DNA of 64,000 nucleotides from Bradyrhizobium sediminis. GTDB taxonomy: Bacteria; Pseudomonadota; Alphaproteobacteria; Rhizobiales; Xanthobacteraceae. The stretch is from positions 4,896,001 through 4,960,000 of the forward strand of contig NZ_CP076135.1 of NCBI RefSeq assembly GCF_018736105.1, written 5' to 3'. Below the pieces are notes generated by a model. The model made no database searches and was not told the DNA's origin. It saw nothing but the letters and a program-made list of their open reading frames with translations. Both the position numbers and the translations under genes were made by a program. Below are positions 18,826 through 28,497 of this stretch, piece after piece. Numbering within the stretch: the stretch's first letter is position 1; every line of letters starts with the position of its first letter.

Positions 18826-18972
18826 ATGCGTAAACCGGCGACAGCCGCTGCCGCGGCCACGACCGCGTCCCCGCCGGCCGGCAGCCGCGACAAGCGGCCG
18901 GTGGAACTGGTGTGCCTGGCGCTGGCGCTGGCGCTTCTCGCCCTCGGCTCCCGGATTGCCAGCATCTGGTGA
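18826..18972 (+). CDS. 48-aa single-pass membrane peptide between flp and cpaA
   Basis: The frame from ATG at 18826 to TGA at 18970 encodes 48 aa. It has an Ala/Thr-rich basic N-terminus (MRKPATAAAAATTASPPAGS), then DKRPVELVCLALALALLALGSRIASIW, a clear transmembrane helix. It is preceded by a purine-rich GTAAGGTAA. Small ORFs in this position could be minor pilin-operon membrane peptides. I do not recognise a family, and coding is inferred from composition and position only. Confidence 0.5.
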   Translation: MRKPATAAAAATTASPPAGSRDKRPVELVCLALALALLALGSRIASIW

Positions 18973-19063
18973 GACGTCCGGCTGTTTTCCGATTGTTCAT
19001 CTCTGACCGCTAGAATCGGGCGATGCTCCGACCTCGCGTCAGCCATACGGGCTGCATAGTCCC

Positions 19064-19588
19064 ATGATCCTCGACATCGTCCGCCTCTCGCTGTTTCCGG
19101 CCCTGATGGCGTTCGCGGCGGCGAGCGATCTCTTCACCATGACGATTTCGAACCGGGTTTCGCTGGCACTGGCGGCGGGCTTTCTGGCGCTCGCGCTGCT
19201 GAGCGGCATGGGATTCTACGATATCCTGACCCATATCGGCGCCGGCCTGACCGTGCTCGCGGTCGCCTTTGCCTGCTTTGCGATGGGCTGGATCGGCGGC
19301 GGCGACGCCAAGGTCGCGGCCGCGGCCGCGTTGTGGTTCGGTTTCGGCCATCTGCTGAACTATCTGCTCTACGCCTCGCTGTTCGGCGGCGCCCTGACCC
19401 TGCTGCTGCTGCAGTTCCGGCAATGGCCGCTGCCCTACGCGCTGGCCGGCCAGTCCTGGCTGCTCAGGCTGCACGCCAAGGAGAGCGGCATACCCTACGG
19501 CATCGCGCTGGCGATCGGCGCATTGATGATCTATCCGGAGACCGAATGGATCAAGGCGGTCGACCTCGCCCACTTCGCGGCGCGCTGA
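19064..19588 (+). CDS. cpaA: prepilin peptidase CpaA/TadV
   Basis: A 174-aa inner-membrane aspartic protease that cleaves Flp and TadE-like prepilins. The two catalytic Asp are visible: Asp22 in AASDLFTMTISN and Asp81 in GWIGGGDAKV (GxGD type). Five or six hydrophobic helices account for most of the length, and there is no N-methyltransferase domain, as is normal for TadV/CpaA. It lies upstream of cpaB on the same strand, about 125 bp away. Confidence 0.93.
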   Translation: MILDIVRLSLFPALMAFAAASDLFTMTISNRVSLALAAGFLALALLSGMGFYDILTHIGAGLTVLAVAFACFAMGWIGGGDAKVAAAAALWFGFGHLLNYLLYASLFGGALTLLLLQFRQWPLPYALAGQSWLLRLHAKESGIPYGIALAIGALMIYPETEWIKAVDLAHFAAR

Positions 19589-19713
19589 GCGCGTTGGTAA
19601 ACTCCCGTTAACGCGATTTAGATACGCCTCATTAACCATGCTTTGACGAATAGCTGGTCAACTCCCATCACGGCGGCGGCAGCGTCGCGGCGTAATGTGG
19701 AAAGTGAAGCGTA

Positions 19714-20508
19714 ATGAATACCGCACGCATTGTGGTCCTGACCATCGCTGTCGGTGCCGGCGGCGTTGCCGCATATCTTGCGAGCGGCTCCGACAACAAG
19801 CCTGCGCCGTCCGAACCGGTCGCGCAACTGCAGACCGTGGACGTCCTGGTGGCCAAATCCGACATCGGCCTCGGCCAGTCGCTCAAGCCCGACGACATGC
19901 AATGGCAGACCTGGCCGGCGGCGGCGACCAGCAGCACCTTCATTCGCCGCGGCGAACGCCCCGACGCCACCGCCCAGGTCGCGGGCTCGATCGCGCGCGC
20001 CCCCTTCATCGCCGGCGAGCCGATCCGCGAGCAGAAGCTGGTCAAGGCCGACGGATCCGGCTTCATGGCGGCGATCCTGCCCACCGGCATGCGCGCCATC
20101 TCCACAGAAATTTCGCCGGAGACCGGCGCCGGCGGCTTCATCCTGCCGAACGACCGGGTCGACGTGATTCTTTCCAAGCGCGAGAAGAACCCCGACCGCA
20201 GCGGCCCCGATGTCGTCAATTCCGAGATCATCCTGAGCAACGTCCGCGTGCTCGCGATCGATCAGGCGCCGAAGGAAAAGGACGGCCAGAACGCCGTGGT
20301 CGGCAAGACCGTGACGCTGGAGCTGAAGCCCGAGCAGGCCGAGACGCTGGCCCGCGCGCGCCAGAGCGGCACGCTGGCGCTGGCGCTGCGCAGCATCGCC
20401 GATGTCAACATGGTCGAGAATACAACTGACGAGCGGGCTCCCAAGCGTGGCGACAGCGTCAACGTCGTTCGTTACGGCATCGCCAGCCCGACGACGACAC
20501 AGAAGTGA
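19714..20508 (+). CDS. cpaB: Flp pilus assembly protein CpaB/RcpC
   Basis: The 264-aa product has a signal-anchor (TARIVVLTIAVGAGGVAAYLAS), then an SAF/AFP-like domain: VDVLVAKSDIGLGQSLKPDDMQWQTW, and further on the RcpC family region AISTEISPETGAGGFILPNDRVDVILS. In the family this periplasmic protein aligns or stabilises the CpaC secretin. The stop overlaps a possible GTG of the cpaC frame, but the better cpaC start is 18 bp downstream. Confidence 0.93.
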   Translation: MNTARIVVLTIAVGAGGVAAYLASGSDNKPAPSEPVAQLQTVDVLVAKSDIGLGQSLKPDDMQWQTWPAAATSSTFIRRGERPDATAQVAGSIARAPFIAGEPIREQKLVKADGSGFMAAILPTGMRAISTEISPETGAGGFILPNDRVDVILSKREKNPDRSGPDVVNSEIILSNVRVLAIDQAPKEKDGQNAVVGKTVTLELKPEQAETLARARQSGTLALALRSIADVNMVENTTDERAPKRGDSVNVVRYGIASPTTTQK

Positions 20509-20525
20509 CCGAAAGGACGCACGAT

Positions 20526-22001
20526 ATGAAGTGCAGGGGAAATCAGCCGGTGATGCGGACCTTCATGGTCCGCGCCCTGTCGTTTTCGGCAGTGGCAGCG
20601 CTGATGTTCAACCAGGCCTTGGCGCCGGTGGCGGCGAGCGACTACCGCGTCGCCGCGCCGATGGCCGCCGACGGACAGATGAATGCGCGTTTTCTCGCCC
20701 TCGGCATCGGCAAATCCGTCGTGATCGACCTGCCGCGCGACATCAAGGACGTGCTGGTCGCTGACCCCAAGATCGCCAATGCCGTGGTCCGTTCGGCGCA
20801 GCGCGCCTACATCATCGGCGCCGCGGTCGGCCAGACCAACATCGTATTCTTCGATTCCGCCGGCCAGCAGATCGCCGCCTACGACATCGCCGTCAAACGC
20901 GACCTCAACGGCGTCCGCGCCGCGCTCAAGACCACGCTGCCGAATGCCGACATCCAGATCGAGGGCGTCGGCGACGGCGTCATGTTGTCCGGATCTGCGG
21001 CAAGCCCGGTCGAGGCGCAGCAGGCCGGCGAACTCGCCGCCCGCCTGGTCGGCGGCGCCGACAAGGTCGTCAACTCGATCGCGGTCCGCGGCCGCGACCA
21101 GGTGATGCTGAAGGTCACCGTGGCCGAAGTCGCGCGCAACGTCATCAAGCAGCTCGGCATCGACCTCACCGCCAGCATGAGTTACGGCACCGCGGTCGTC
21201 AATTTCAACAACGCCAACCCTTTCACGGCCTATGGCCGCGCGCTGGTCGCCAACAATACGACGACCGCGTCGTTCGGAGCGACGCCGTCGGTGACGGCCA
21301 CGCTGCGCGCGATGGAAAGCGCAGGCGTGGTGCGCACGCTGGCCGAGCCCAACCTGACCGCGATTTCCGGCGAGTCCGCCACCTTCATCGCCGGCGGCGA
21401 ATTCCCGGTTCCCGCAGGTTATTCCTGCGACCCGACCACGCATGTCTGCACCACCCAGATCAGCTTCAAGAAGTTCGGTATTTCGCTCAACTTCACGCCG
21501 GTAGTGCTCTCCGAGGGACGGATCAGCCTGCGGGTGATGACCGAAGTCTCCGAGTTGTCCAACGACAACTCGATCACGCTGTCGCAGTCGGTCACCGCCT
21601 CGACGGTAAACTCCGTGACCATTCCCTCGATCAAGACCCGCCGCGCCGAAACCACGCTGGAGATTCCGTCAGGCGGCGCGATGGCGATGGCGGGCCTGAT
21701 CGCCGAACAGACCAAGCAGGCCATCAACGGCCTGCCCGGCCTCGCGCAGCTGCCGATTCTCGGCACGCTGTTCCGCAGCCGCGACTACGTCAACAACCAG
21801 ACCGAACTGATGGTGCTGGTGACGCCGATCATCGTGCGCGCGGTCGCGCAGAAGGACCTGTCGAGGCCGGATGACGGGTTCGCCAGTTCGTCGGATCCGC
21901 AGGCCGATCTGCTCGGCAGCATCAATCGCATCTACGGCGTTCCGGGCCGGGTCGAGCCGGCACGGAATTATCGCGGCACCTACGGCTTTATTACCGACTG
22001 A
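20526..22001 (+). CDS. cpaC: Flp pilus outer-membrane secretin CpaC/RcpA
   Basis: CpaC forms the outer-membrane pore for Flp pili. The 491-aa product has a signal peptide ending near VAAS, an N-terminal pilus domain, a BON-like part (VEAQQAGELAARLVGGADKVVNSIAV), and the secretin domain with VRTLAEPNLTAISGESATFIAGGEFPVP and IPSIKTRRAETTLEIPSGG. I chose ATG 20526 because GAAAGGA (20511-20517) is 8 nt upstream; the GTG at 20505 overlaps the cpaB stop without a good ribosome site. Confidence 0.94.
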   Translation: MKCRGNQPVMRTFMVRALSFSAVAALMFNQALAPVAASDYRVAAPMAADGQMNARFLALGIGKSVVIDLPRDIKDVLVADPKIANAVVRSAQRAYIIGAAVGQTNIVFFDSAGQQIAAYDIAVKRDLNGVRAALKTTLPNADIQIEGVGDGVMLSGSAASPVEAQQAGELAARLVGGADKVVNSIAVRGRDQVMLKVTVAEVARNVIKQLGIDLTASMSYGTAVVNFNNANPFTAYGRALVANNTTTASFGATPSVTATLRAMESAGVVRTLAEPNLTAISGESATFIAGGEFPVPAGYSCDPTTHVCTTQISFKKFGISLNFTPVVLSEGRISLRVMTEVSELSNDNSITLSQSVTASTVNSVTIPSIKTRRAETTLEIPSGGAMAMAGLIAEQTKQAINGLPGLAQLPILGTLFRSRDYVNNQTELMVLVTPIIVRAVAQKDLSRPDDGFASSSDPQADLLGSINRIYGVPGRVEPARNYRGTYGFITD

Positions 22002-22022
22002 GGCGGGACGAGGACGAAACCG

Positions 22023-22760
22023 ATGACAGCCAGAATACCCCTCGATCGCAGCCGCGCTTTCCGCTTGGCGGGAGCGCTTGTCGGTCTTTCCGTCGTGCTC
22101 GGGGCCTGCAAGCACACCGAAGACGTGTACGCCGCAAGCGCTCCGAACGATTATCGCCTGCGCCATCCGATCGCGGTCGAGGAAGCCAACCGTTCGGTCG
22201 TGATCTTCGTCGGCCAGGCGCGCGGCGGCCTTTCCGCTGCGCAGCGCGCCGACGTCATAGGGCTGGCGCAGACCTGGCTCCGCGAAGGCACCGGCGCAAT
22301 CACCGTCGACGTGCCGGTCGACACGCCCAACGCGCGGGCGGCAGCGGATTCGTTCCGGGAAATCCAGGCGACGCTGGCGGCCGCGGGCGTGCCGCCGCGC
22401 GGCATCGTTGCCCGCCGCTACCATCCGGAAAACCCGCGCCACATGGCGGCGATCCGGATGAACTATCCGAAGATCTCGGCGGTGGCCGGTCCCTGCGGGA
22501 CCTGGCCCGAGGATCTCGGCCCGTCGGTCAACAACACGAGCTATTTCGAAAACAAGCCCTACTACAATTTCGGCTGCGCCTATCAGCGCAACATGGCGGC
22601 GATGGCCGACAATCCGTCCGATCTGCTGCAGCCGCGGAGCGAGACGCCGGCCTATACGCCGCGGCGTTCCACCGCCTTCGACAAGTATCGCAAGGGCACG
22701 CCGACGACGACGATCTATCCCGAGGCCGAAAAGGCCAAACTCAGCGATACAGGCAAATGA
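22023..22760 (+). CDS. cpaD: pilus lipoprotein CpaD
   Basis: The 245-aa product has a lipoprotein signal with lipobox LGAC (Cys29), consistent with outer-membrane anchoring next to CpaC. Family blocks include NDYRLRHPIAVEEANRSVVIFVG and, later, FGCAYQRNMAAMADNPSDLLQPR, which is diagnostic of CpaD. The start lies 21 bp after the cpaC stop, and the 3' end overlaps cpaE by 4 bp. Confidence 0.94.
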   Translation: MTARIPLDRSRAFRLAGALVGLSVVLGACKHTEDVYAASAPNDYRLRHPIAVEEANRSVVIFVGQARGGLSAAQRADVIGLAQTWLREGTGAITVDVPVDTPNARAAADSFREIQATLAAAGVPPRGIVARRYHPENPRHMAAIRMNYPKISAVAGPCGTWPEDLGPSVNNTSYFENKPYYNFGCAYQRNMAAMADNPSDLLQPRSETPAYTPRRSTAFDKYRKGTPTTTIYPEAEKAKLSDTGK

Positions 22761-24025
22761 TCAGCTACGCGCGCCAGACCCCCGAAGAACAGCCGGACGC
22801 CTCGTCGCCCGCGGCGGACGATCACATTGCGCCAGCGCCGCGCGTGTCGGTGCAGGCCTTTTGCGAGACCGTGGAGACCGCCGCCGCCGTGCAATCGGCG
22901 GGCGAAGACCGCCGCCTCGGCAAGGCCCACCTCAAGATCCAGATGGGCGGCATGGCAGCCGCCATCGAGGCCTATCGCACCGCGCCGACGCCGAACGTGA
23001 TCATCCTGGAAACCGAAGGTCGCAGCGACATCCTCGGCGGCCTCGACCAGCTTGCGACCGTGTGCGACGCCGGAACCCGGGTGGTCGTGATCGGCCGCAT
23101 CAACGATGTCACGCTGTATCGCGAACTGGTCCGCCGCGGCGTCAGCGACTACGTGCTCGCGCCGGTCAACGCGCTGGACGTGGTGCGTTCGGTCTGCAAC
23201 CTGTTCTCGGCGCCGGAAGCCAAGGCGGTCGGCCGCATCATCGCCATCGTCGGCGCCAAGGGCGGCGTCGGCGCGTCCACCATCGCGCACAACGTCGCCT
23301 GGGCGATCGCGCGCGATCTCGCGCTGGATTCCGTGGTTGCCGATCTCGATCTTGCGTTCGGCACCGCCGGCCTCGACTACAATCAGGATCCGCCGCAGGG
23401 CATTGCGGACGCGGTGTTCTCGCCCGACCGCGTCGATACCGCGTTCGTCGACCGCCTGCTGTCGAAGTGCACCGACCACCTCAGCCTGCTGGCGGCGCCG
23501 GCGACGCTCGACCGGGTCTATGACTTCGGCGCCGACGCCTTCGATGCGATCTTCGACACGCTTCGCACCACGATGCCGTGCATCGTGCTCGACGTTCCCC
23601 ATCAGTGGTCGGGATGGACCAAGCGCGCCCTGGTGGGCGCCGACGATATCCTGATCGTCGGGGTGCCCGATCTCGCCAATCTGCGCAACACCAAGAACAT
23701 CTTCGACCTGCTGAAGGCATCGCGGCCCAACGACCGGACCCCGCTCTACTGCCTCAACATGGTCGGCATGCCGAAGCGGCCGGAGATCAACGCCAGCGAA
23801 TTCGCAAAGGCCATCGAGAGCCAGCCGATTGCCGCTATTCCGTTCGATCCGCAGATGTTCGGATCAGCGGCCAACAACGGCCAGATGATCGCGGAGATCA
23901 ACGCCAGCCATCGCACTACCGAGATGTTTCTGCAGATCGCGCAGCGGCTGACAGGCCGCGGCGAGACCAAAAAGCCGCGGGGTTCGTTCCTGTCGCCCCT
24001 CATCGAGAAGCTGCGGGCCAAGTAA
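22757..24025 (+). CDS. cpaE: pilus localisation ATPase CpaE/TadZ
   Basis: This 422-aa protein has an atypical receiver-like N-terminal domain (residues about 30-150, without a full phospho-acceptor set) and a MinD/ParA-type ATPase domain from about 160. The deviant Walker A reads GAKGGVGAST, with Thr in place of the usual final Lys-Thr arrangement of MinD. CpaE/TadZ marks the polar site for pilus assembly. It overlaps cpaD by ATGA and is followed by cpaF after 21 bp. Confidence 0.93.
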   Translation: MISYARQTPEEQPDASSPAADDHIAPAPRVSVQAFCETVETAAAVQSAGEDRRLGKAHLKIQMGGMAAAIEAYRTAPTPNVIILETEGRSDILGGLDQLATVCDAGTRVVVIGRINDVTLYRELVRRGVSDYVLAPVNALDVVRSVCNLFSAPEAKAVGRIIAIVGAKGGVGASTIAHNVAWAIARDLALDSVVADLDLAFGTAGLDYNQDPPQGIADAVFSPDRVDTAFVDRLLSKCTDHLSLLAAPATLDRVYDFGADAFDAIFDTLRTTMPCIVLDVPHQWSGWTKRALVGADDILIVGVPDLANLRNTKNIFDLLKASRPNDRTPLYCLNMVGMPKRPEINASEFAKAIESQPIAAIPFDPQMFGSAANNGQMIAEINASHRTTEMFLQIAQRLTGRGETKKPRGSFLSPLIEKLRAK

Positions 24026-24046
24026 CCGCCCGCATGGAGTAACGTC

Positions 24047-25510
24047 GTGTTTGGTAAGCGTAGCGGAACTGAAAGCGATACGCGGGCATTGAAGCCCGCC
24101 GCCGGCGCGTTGAACCCGCCTGCCGCGGCGCCGGCCGTCCATACCTCCGCCCCGCCGATGGTTTCCTCGCCGCCGATCTCGCCGGCGAAGGCGGCGCCGC
24201 CGGCGCCGGCAATGGATGCGCGGCGGTCGGACAGCTACTATCAGGTCAAGGCGACGATCTTCGGCGCCCTGATCGAGGCGATCGACCTTGCCCAGCTCGC
24301 CAAGCTCGACGGCGAGTCCGCGCGCGAGGAAATTCGCGACATCGTCAACGAGATCATCGCGATCAAGAACATCGTGATGTCGATTGCCGAGCAGGAAGAA
24401 CTGCTCGACGACATCTGCAACGACGTTCTCGGCTACGGCCCGCTGGAGCCCCTGCTGTCGCGCGACGACATCGCCGACATCATGGTCAACGGCGCCGGCA
24501 CGGTGTTCATCGAAGTCGCCGGCAAGATCCAGCGCACCGGGATCCGCTTCCGCGACAACCAGCAGCTCCTCAACATTTGCCAGCGCATCGTCAGCCAGGT
24601 CGGCCGGCGCGTCGACGAATCCTCGCCGATCTGCGACGCCCGCCTCGCCGACGGCTCGCGCGTCAACGCCATCGTTCCTCCGCTGGCGATCGACGGCCCC
24701 GCACTGACCATCCGCAAGTTCAAGAAGGACAAGCTGACGCTGGATCAGCTGGTCAAGTTCGGCGCGATCACGCCGGAAGGCGCCGAAATCCTGCAGATCA
24801 TCGGGCGCTGTCGCGCCAACGTGCTGATCTCCGGCGGCACCGGCTCCGGCAAGACCACGCTGCTGAACTGCCTGACCAACTACATCGACGACGACGAGCG
24901 CATCATCACCTGCGAAGACGCCGCCGAACTTCAATTGCAGCAGCCGCATGTGGTGCGGCTGGAAACCCGCCCGCCCAACATCGAGGGCGAAGGCCAGGTC
25001 ACGATGCGCGAACTGGTCCGCAACTGCCTGCGCATGCGCCCTGAACGCATCATCGTCGGCGAAGTCCGCGGACCCGAGGCGTTCGACCTGTTGCAGGCCA
25101 TGAATACCGGCCACGACGGATCGATGGGAACGCTGCACGCCAACAATCCGCGCGAAGCCCTGTCGCGCTGCGAATCGATGATCACGATGGGCGGATTCTC
25201 GCTGCCGTCGCGGACCATTCGCGAGATGATCTGCGCCTCGATCGACGTCATCATCCAGGCCGCGCGCCTGCGCGACGGTTCGCGGCGCATCACCCACATC
25301 ACCGAGGTGATGGGCATGGAAGGCGACACCATCATCACCCAGGACCTGTTCATCTACGACCTGATGGGCGAGGACGCCAACGGAAACATCATCGGCCGGC
25401 ATCGCTCGACCGGGATCGGACGGCCGCGCTTCTGGGATCGGGCGCGATATTACGGCGAGGAGAAGCGGCTTGCCGCCGCCCTCGACGCCGCCGAAGTCAA
25501 GGAAACCTGA
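24047..25510 (+). CDS. cpaF: pilus assembly/retraction ATPase CpaF/TadA
   Basis: CpaF is the hexameric secretion ATPase powering pilus extension. The 487-aa product has a Pro/Ala-rich N-terminal segment, an N-terminal domain, then Walker A ISGGTGSGKTTLLNCL (about residues 262-277), Asp box ITCEDAAELQL, Walker B region RMRPERIIVGEVRGPEAFDLLQAMNTGHDGS and His box GTLHANNPREAL. The start is GTG at 24047, with GGAG 7 nt upstream. Family length is normal. Confidence 0.96.
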   Translation: MFGKRSGTESDTRALKPAAGALNPPAAAPAVHTSAPPMVSSPPISPAKAAPPAPAMDARRSDSYYQVKATIFGALIEAIDLAQLAKLDGESAREEIRDIVNEIIAIKNIVMSIAEQEELLDDICNDVLGYGPLEPLLSRDDIADIMVNGAGTVFIEVAGKIQRTGIRFRDNQQLLNICQRIVSQVGRRVDESSPICDARLADGSRVNAIVPPLAIDGPALTIRKFKKDKLTLDQLVKFGAITPEGAEILQIIGRCRANVLISGGTGSGKTTLLNCLTNYIDDDERIITCEDAAELQLQQPHVVRLETRPPNIEGEGQVTMRELVRNCLRMRPERIIVGEVRGPEAFDLLQAMNTGHDGSMGTLHANNPREALSRCESMITMGGFSLPSRTIREMICASIDVIIQAARLRDGSRRITHITEVMGMEGDTIITQDLFIYDLMGEDANGNIIGRHRSTGIGRPRFWDRARYYGEEKRLAAALDAAEVKET

Positions 25511-25515
25511 GGGCC

Positions 25516-26493
25516 ATGAACATTCAAGCGCTCGCACTGGCCTTTCTCGCCGCCACCGCCGTGGGCGGCGTGGCATGGGTCTTCGTCTATCCGCTGCTCT
25601 CGGGTGAGAAGAAGGCCGAGAACCGCCGCGCCTCGGTCGCCAAGGCGGAGCCGGTCGCCGCCCGCCAGGCCGACAAGAGCCAGCGCTCGCGCCGCGAACA
25701 GGTCGAGGGTTCGCTGAAGGAGCTCGACGCGCGCCTGCAGAAGGAAAAGAAGGTCTCGATGAGCGTCCGTCTCACCCAGGCCGGACTGGACTGGACGCCG
25801 CAGAAATTCATGATCGTTTCCGGCGTCATGGGCGCGGCCTGCTTCGCCCTGGTGCTGATGTCCGGGGGCGGATTGCTGGGGGCCGCGGGCCTCGGCATTG
25901 CCGCCGGCTTCGGCCTGCCGCGCTGGGCCCTGGGCTTTCTCAAGACGCGCCGGGAAAAGGCATTTCTCAAGGCGCTGCCGGACGCCGTCGACGTCATCGT
26001 TCGCGGCATCAAGGCGGGCCTGCCGCTGTTCGAATCGATCAAGGTGGTCGCTGCCGACGCGCCGGAGCCGCTGCGGGGCGAATTCCTCGCCATCATCGAA
26101 ACCCAGGCGATCGGCATGCCGCTCGGCGAGGCCTGCGCGCGGCTGTACGACCGGATGCCGGTGCCGGAAGCCAACTTCTTCGGCATCGTGATCGCGATCC
26201 AGCAGAAGTCGGGCGGCAACCTGTCGGAAGCGCTCGGCAACCTGTCCAAGGTGCTGCGCGACCGCAAGAAGATGGCCGAGAAGATCCAGGCCATGTCGAT
26301 GGAGGCCAAGGCGTCCGCGGCGATCATCGGCTCGCTGCCGCCGATCGTCATGCTGCTCGTCTACCTCTCGACTCCCGACTACATCTCGCTGCTGTGGACC
26401 CATCCGACCGGCCAGCTGATGCTGGTCGGCTGCGTGATCTGGATGTCCATCGGCATCTTCGTGATGAAGAGAATGATCAACTTCGACTTCTGA
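25516..26493 (+). CDS. tadB: Flp pilus platform protein TadB
   Basis: TadB is an inner-membrane platform protein with a GspF/T2SSF domain that couples CpaF to the pilin base. The 325-aa product has an N-terminal TM helix, a basic cytoplasmic linker, the T2SSF block LPDAVDVIVRGIKAGLPLFESIKVVA, then AIQQKSGGNLSEALGNLSKVLRDRKKM and two C-terminal TM helices. It is 5 bp after cpaF and 9 bp before tadC. Confidence 0.94.
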   Translation: MNIQALALAFLAATAVGGVAWVFVYPLLSGEKKAENRRASVAKAEPVAARQADKSQRSRREQVEGSLKELDARLQKEKKVSMSVRLTQAGLDWTPQKFMIVSGVMGAACFALVLMSGGGLLGAAGLGIAAGFGLPRWALGFLKTRREKAFLKALPDAVDVIVRGIKAGLPLFESIKVVAADAPEPLRGEFLAIIETQAIGMPLGEACARLYDRMPVPEANFFGIVIAIQQKSGGNLSEALGNLSKVLRDRKKMAEKIQAMSMEAKASAAIIGSLPPIVMLLVYLSTPDYISLLWTHPTGQLMLVGCVIWMSIGIFVMKRMINFDF

Positions 26494-26502
26494 CGGTGCA
26501 GC

Positions 26503-27477
26503 ATGATTGATTTCCTGGTCACAAAGCTCCACGACGCGCGGTTCATGACCATGCTGCTCGCCGCCATCGCCGTGAGCGCGACCGCCTATACGCTGATCAT
26601 GCCGCTGTTCGCGGGCGAAGGGCTGGCGAAGCGCATGAAGGCGGTCGCCAGCGAGCGCGAGCGGATCCGGCAGCGCGAGCGCGAGCGTCTCACCAAGACC
26701 GAGAAGGTATCGCTGCGCCAGACCCCGAAGCAGGTCGTCTCCAGGGTGGTGGAAGACTTCAACCTGACGAAATGGCTGGCGCAGGAAGCCGCGCGCGAAA
26801 AGCTGACCATGGCCGGCTATCGCGGCCAGGCGCCCTATATCACCTTCCTGTTCTTCCGGCTGGTGACGCCGATCGTGATGTTCTTCGGCGCTGTGCTGTA
26901 TGTCTTCGTGATCTCGCACATGGAAAAATCATTGCCGGTCAAGATCGGCATGTGCGTCGCTGCGGCCTATCTCGGCCTGCAGGCGCCGATGCTGTTCCTG
27001 AAGAACGCCATCACCAAGCGCCAGCTCTCGATCAAGCGGGCGTTTCCCGACGCGCTCGATCTGCTGTTGATCTGCATCGAGTCCGGCATGTCGATCGAAA
27101 CCGCGTTCCGCAAGGTCTCGACCGAGATCGTCACCCAGTCGATCGCGCTGTCGGAGGAGTTCACGCTGACCACCGCCGAGCTGTCCTATCTGCAGGACCG
27201 CAAGGTGGCCTACGAGAATCTCGCGAAGCGCACCGGGCTCGAGGGCGTGAAGTCGGTCTGCCTGGCGCTGCAGCAATCGGAACGTTACGGCACCCCGCTC
27301 GGCCAGAGCCTGCGCGTGATGGCGCAGGAAAACCGCGACATGCGCATGAACGAGGCCGAGAAGAAGGCCGCCGCATTGCCGCCGAAGCTGACGGTGCCGA
27401 TGATCCTGTTCTTCCTGCCGGTGCTGTTCGTGGTCATCCTGGGACCGACCGGCATCAAGGTCGCGGCGATGCAGTGA
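26503..27477 (+). CDS. tadC: Flp pilus platform protein TadC
   Basis: TadC is the second GspF-like platform protein. The 324-aa product has TM helices near residues 20-38 and 105-150, the block FPDALDLLLICIESGMSIETAFRKV and ALQQSERYGTPLGQSLRVMAQENRDMRMNEAE, then a C-terminal TM helix. It is last in the plus-strand pilus operon. The closing ~195 bp to the convergent tadD hold only a dispersed A-rich string. Confidence 0.94.
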   Translation: MIDFLVTKLHDARFMTMLLAAIAVSATAYTLIMPLFAGEGLAKRMKAVASERERIRQRERERLTKTEKVSLRQTPKQVVSRVVEDFNLTKWLAQEAAREKLTMAGYRGQAPYITFLFFRLVTPIVMFFGAVLYVFVISHMEKSLPVKIGMCVAAAYLGLQAPMLFLKNAITKRQLSIKRAFPDALDLLLICIESGMSIETAFRKVSTEIVTQSIALSEEFTLTTAELSYLQDRKVAYENLAKRTGLEGVKSVCLALQQSERYGTPLGQSLRVMAQENRDMRMNEAEKKAAALPPKLTVPMILFFLPVLFVVILGPTGIKVAAMQ

Positions 27478-27554
27478 GCCGCAGCTTCGCGACGGAGCCG
27501 GTCAGCTACGGCATCTGACGCTGTCATCGCCCGGCACTTGACCGGGCGAGCCGG

Positions 27555-27610
27555 CGCGCCGGCGGCCCCAAACCAAAAATATCGAAAACAACCCCATGCA
27601 AAGTAAGTCG
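27555..27610. repeat. possible dispersed A-rich string after tadC
   Basis: The stretch CCAAAAATATCGAAAACAAC followed by CCCATGCAAAGTAAG is low-GC and looks like a sequence I have seen repeatedly after genes in Bradyrhizobium. I have only one copy in this window, so the call rests on memory. Confidence 0.3.
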
Positions 27611-27672
27611 ACGGTATCTGGACGCCTCCAGCGGCGCGGTGTCGGGCGAGCCGGCCTTGAATGGTGACGCCG

Positions 27673-28497
27673 TCAGTCCGGCCGGTTCAGCGAGGCCACC
27701 GGCATCGACGCCGCGCCGCCGGCAGCGCGCGGGTTATCCTTGCGCGCCAGCATCTGCTTCAGATAGCCGACATTGGCGGCGGCTTCCTCGGCCGGCAGGT
27801 CGGCCTTGACGATTTCCTCGGCTTCGGCGAAGCGGCCCTGCAGGCCGACCACGAGGCCCAGATTCTGCCGCACCCGCGCGTCGGCGCGGGCGTTGCCATA
27901 GGCCTTGCGGAGGGTCGTTTCCGCCTTCGGCAGGTCCTTGGAGAGAACGTAGGACAGCCCGAGATTGGACAGCACCGACGGCTCGTCGGGCACGATCCGC
28001 AAGGCGCTGGCGTAATAGCGGCGGGCCTCTTCATGCCGGCCGAGCTGATCGAGCGTGGTTCCCTGCACCGACAGGATGCGCCAGTCCGGATTGTCGGGCG
28101 AATGGGCGCGGGTGAGGACGTCGAACGCCCGCTGGAAACTGCCGTTATCGGCGAGCGCCCGGCCATAGCCGGCGAGCAGCGCCTTGTGGCTCGGATGGGC
28201 GATGGTGGCCTGCTCGAACACCGCAACGGCCTGGGCGCGCTGACCGGTGGAGCGGAGCGCCTGGCCATAGCGCAGGGCGGCTTCGGGATCCTTGGGGTTG
28301 GCGCGATAGCGCTCGCCATAGACCTCTACCGAGCGCCGCGGATCGGCATCCGGGCCGGGACTGGGACTGGCTTCGGCCTTCGAGGTGATCGAGCCGGTGA
28401 TGTCGGACATGGTCTGGCAGCCGCCGAGGCTCGCGGCCAAAATCGCCGTCGCGGCCGCGGACGCAAGAAGCCGGGCAAGGCTGGGAGACTGACGCAT
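27673..28497 (-). CDS. tadD: TPR lipoprotein TadD of the Flp pilus locus
   Basis: The 274-aa product has a lipoprotein signal with LGGC (Cys27) and then tetratricopeptide repeats from about residue 60, such as PEAALRYGQALRSTGQRAQAVAVFEQA and DEPSVLSNLGLSYVLSKDLPKAETTLRKAY. TadD proteins are outer-membrane pilotins or assembly factors of Tad pili. It is transcribed convergently to tadC. Confidence 0.87.
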   Translation of the reverse strand: MRQSPSLARLLASAAATAILAASLGGCQTMSDITGSITSKAEASPSPGPDADPRRSVEVYGERYRANPKDPEAALRYGQALRSTGQRAQAVAVFEQATIAHPSHKALLAGYGRALADNGSFQRAFDVLTRAHSPDNPDWRILSVQGTTLDQLGRHEEARRYYASALRIVPDEPSVLSNLGLSYVLSKDLPKAETTLRKAYGNARADARVRQNLGLVVGLQGRFAEAEEIVKADLPAEEAAANVGYLKQMLARKDNPRAAGGAASMPVASLNRPD

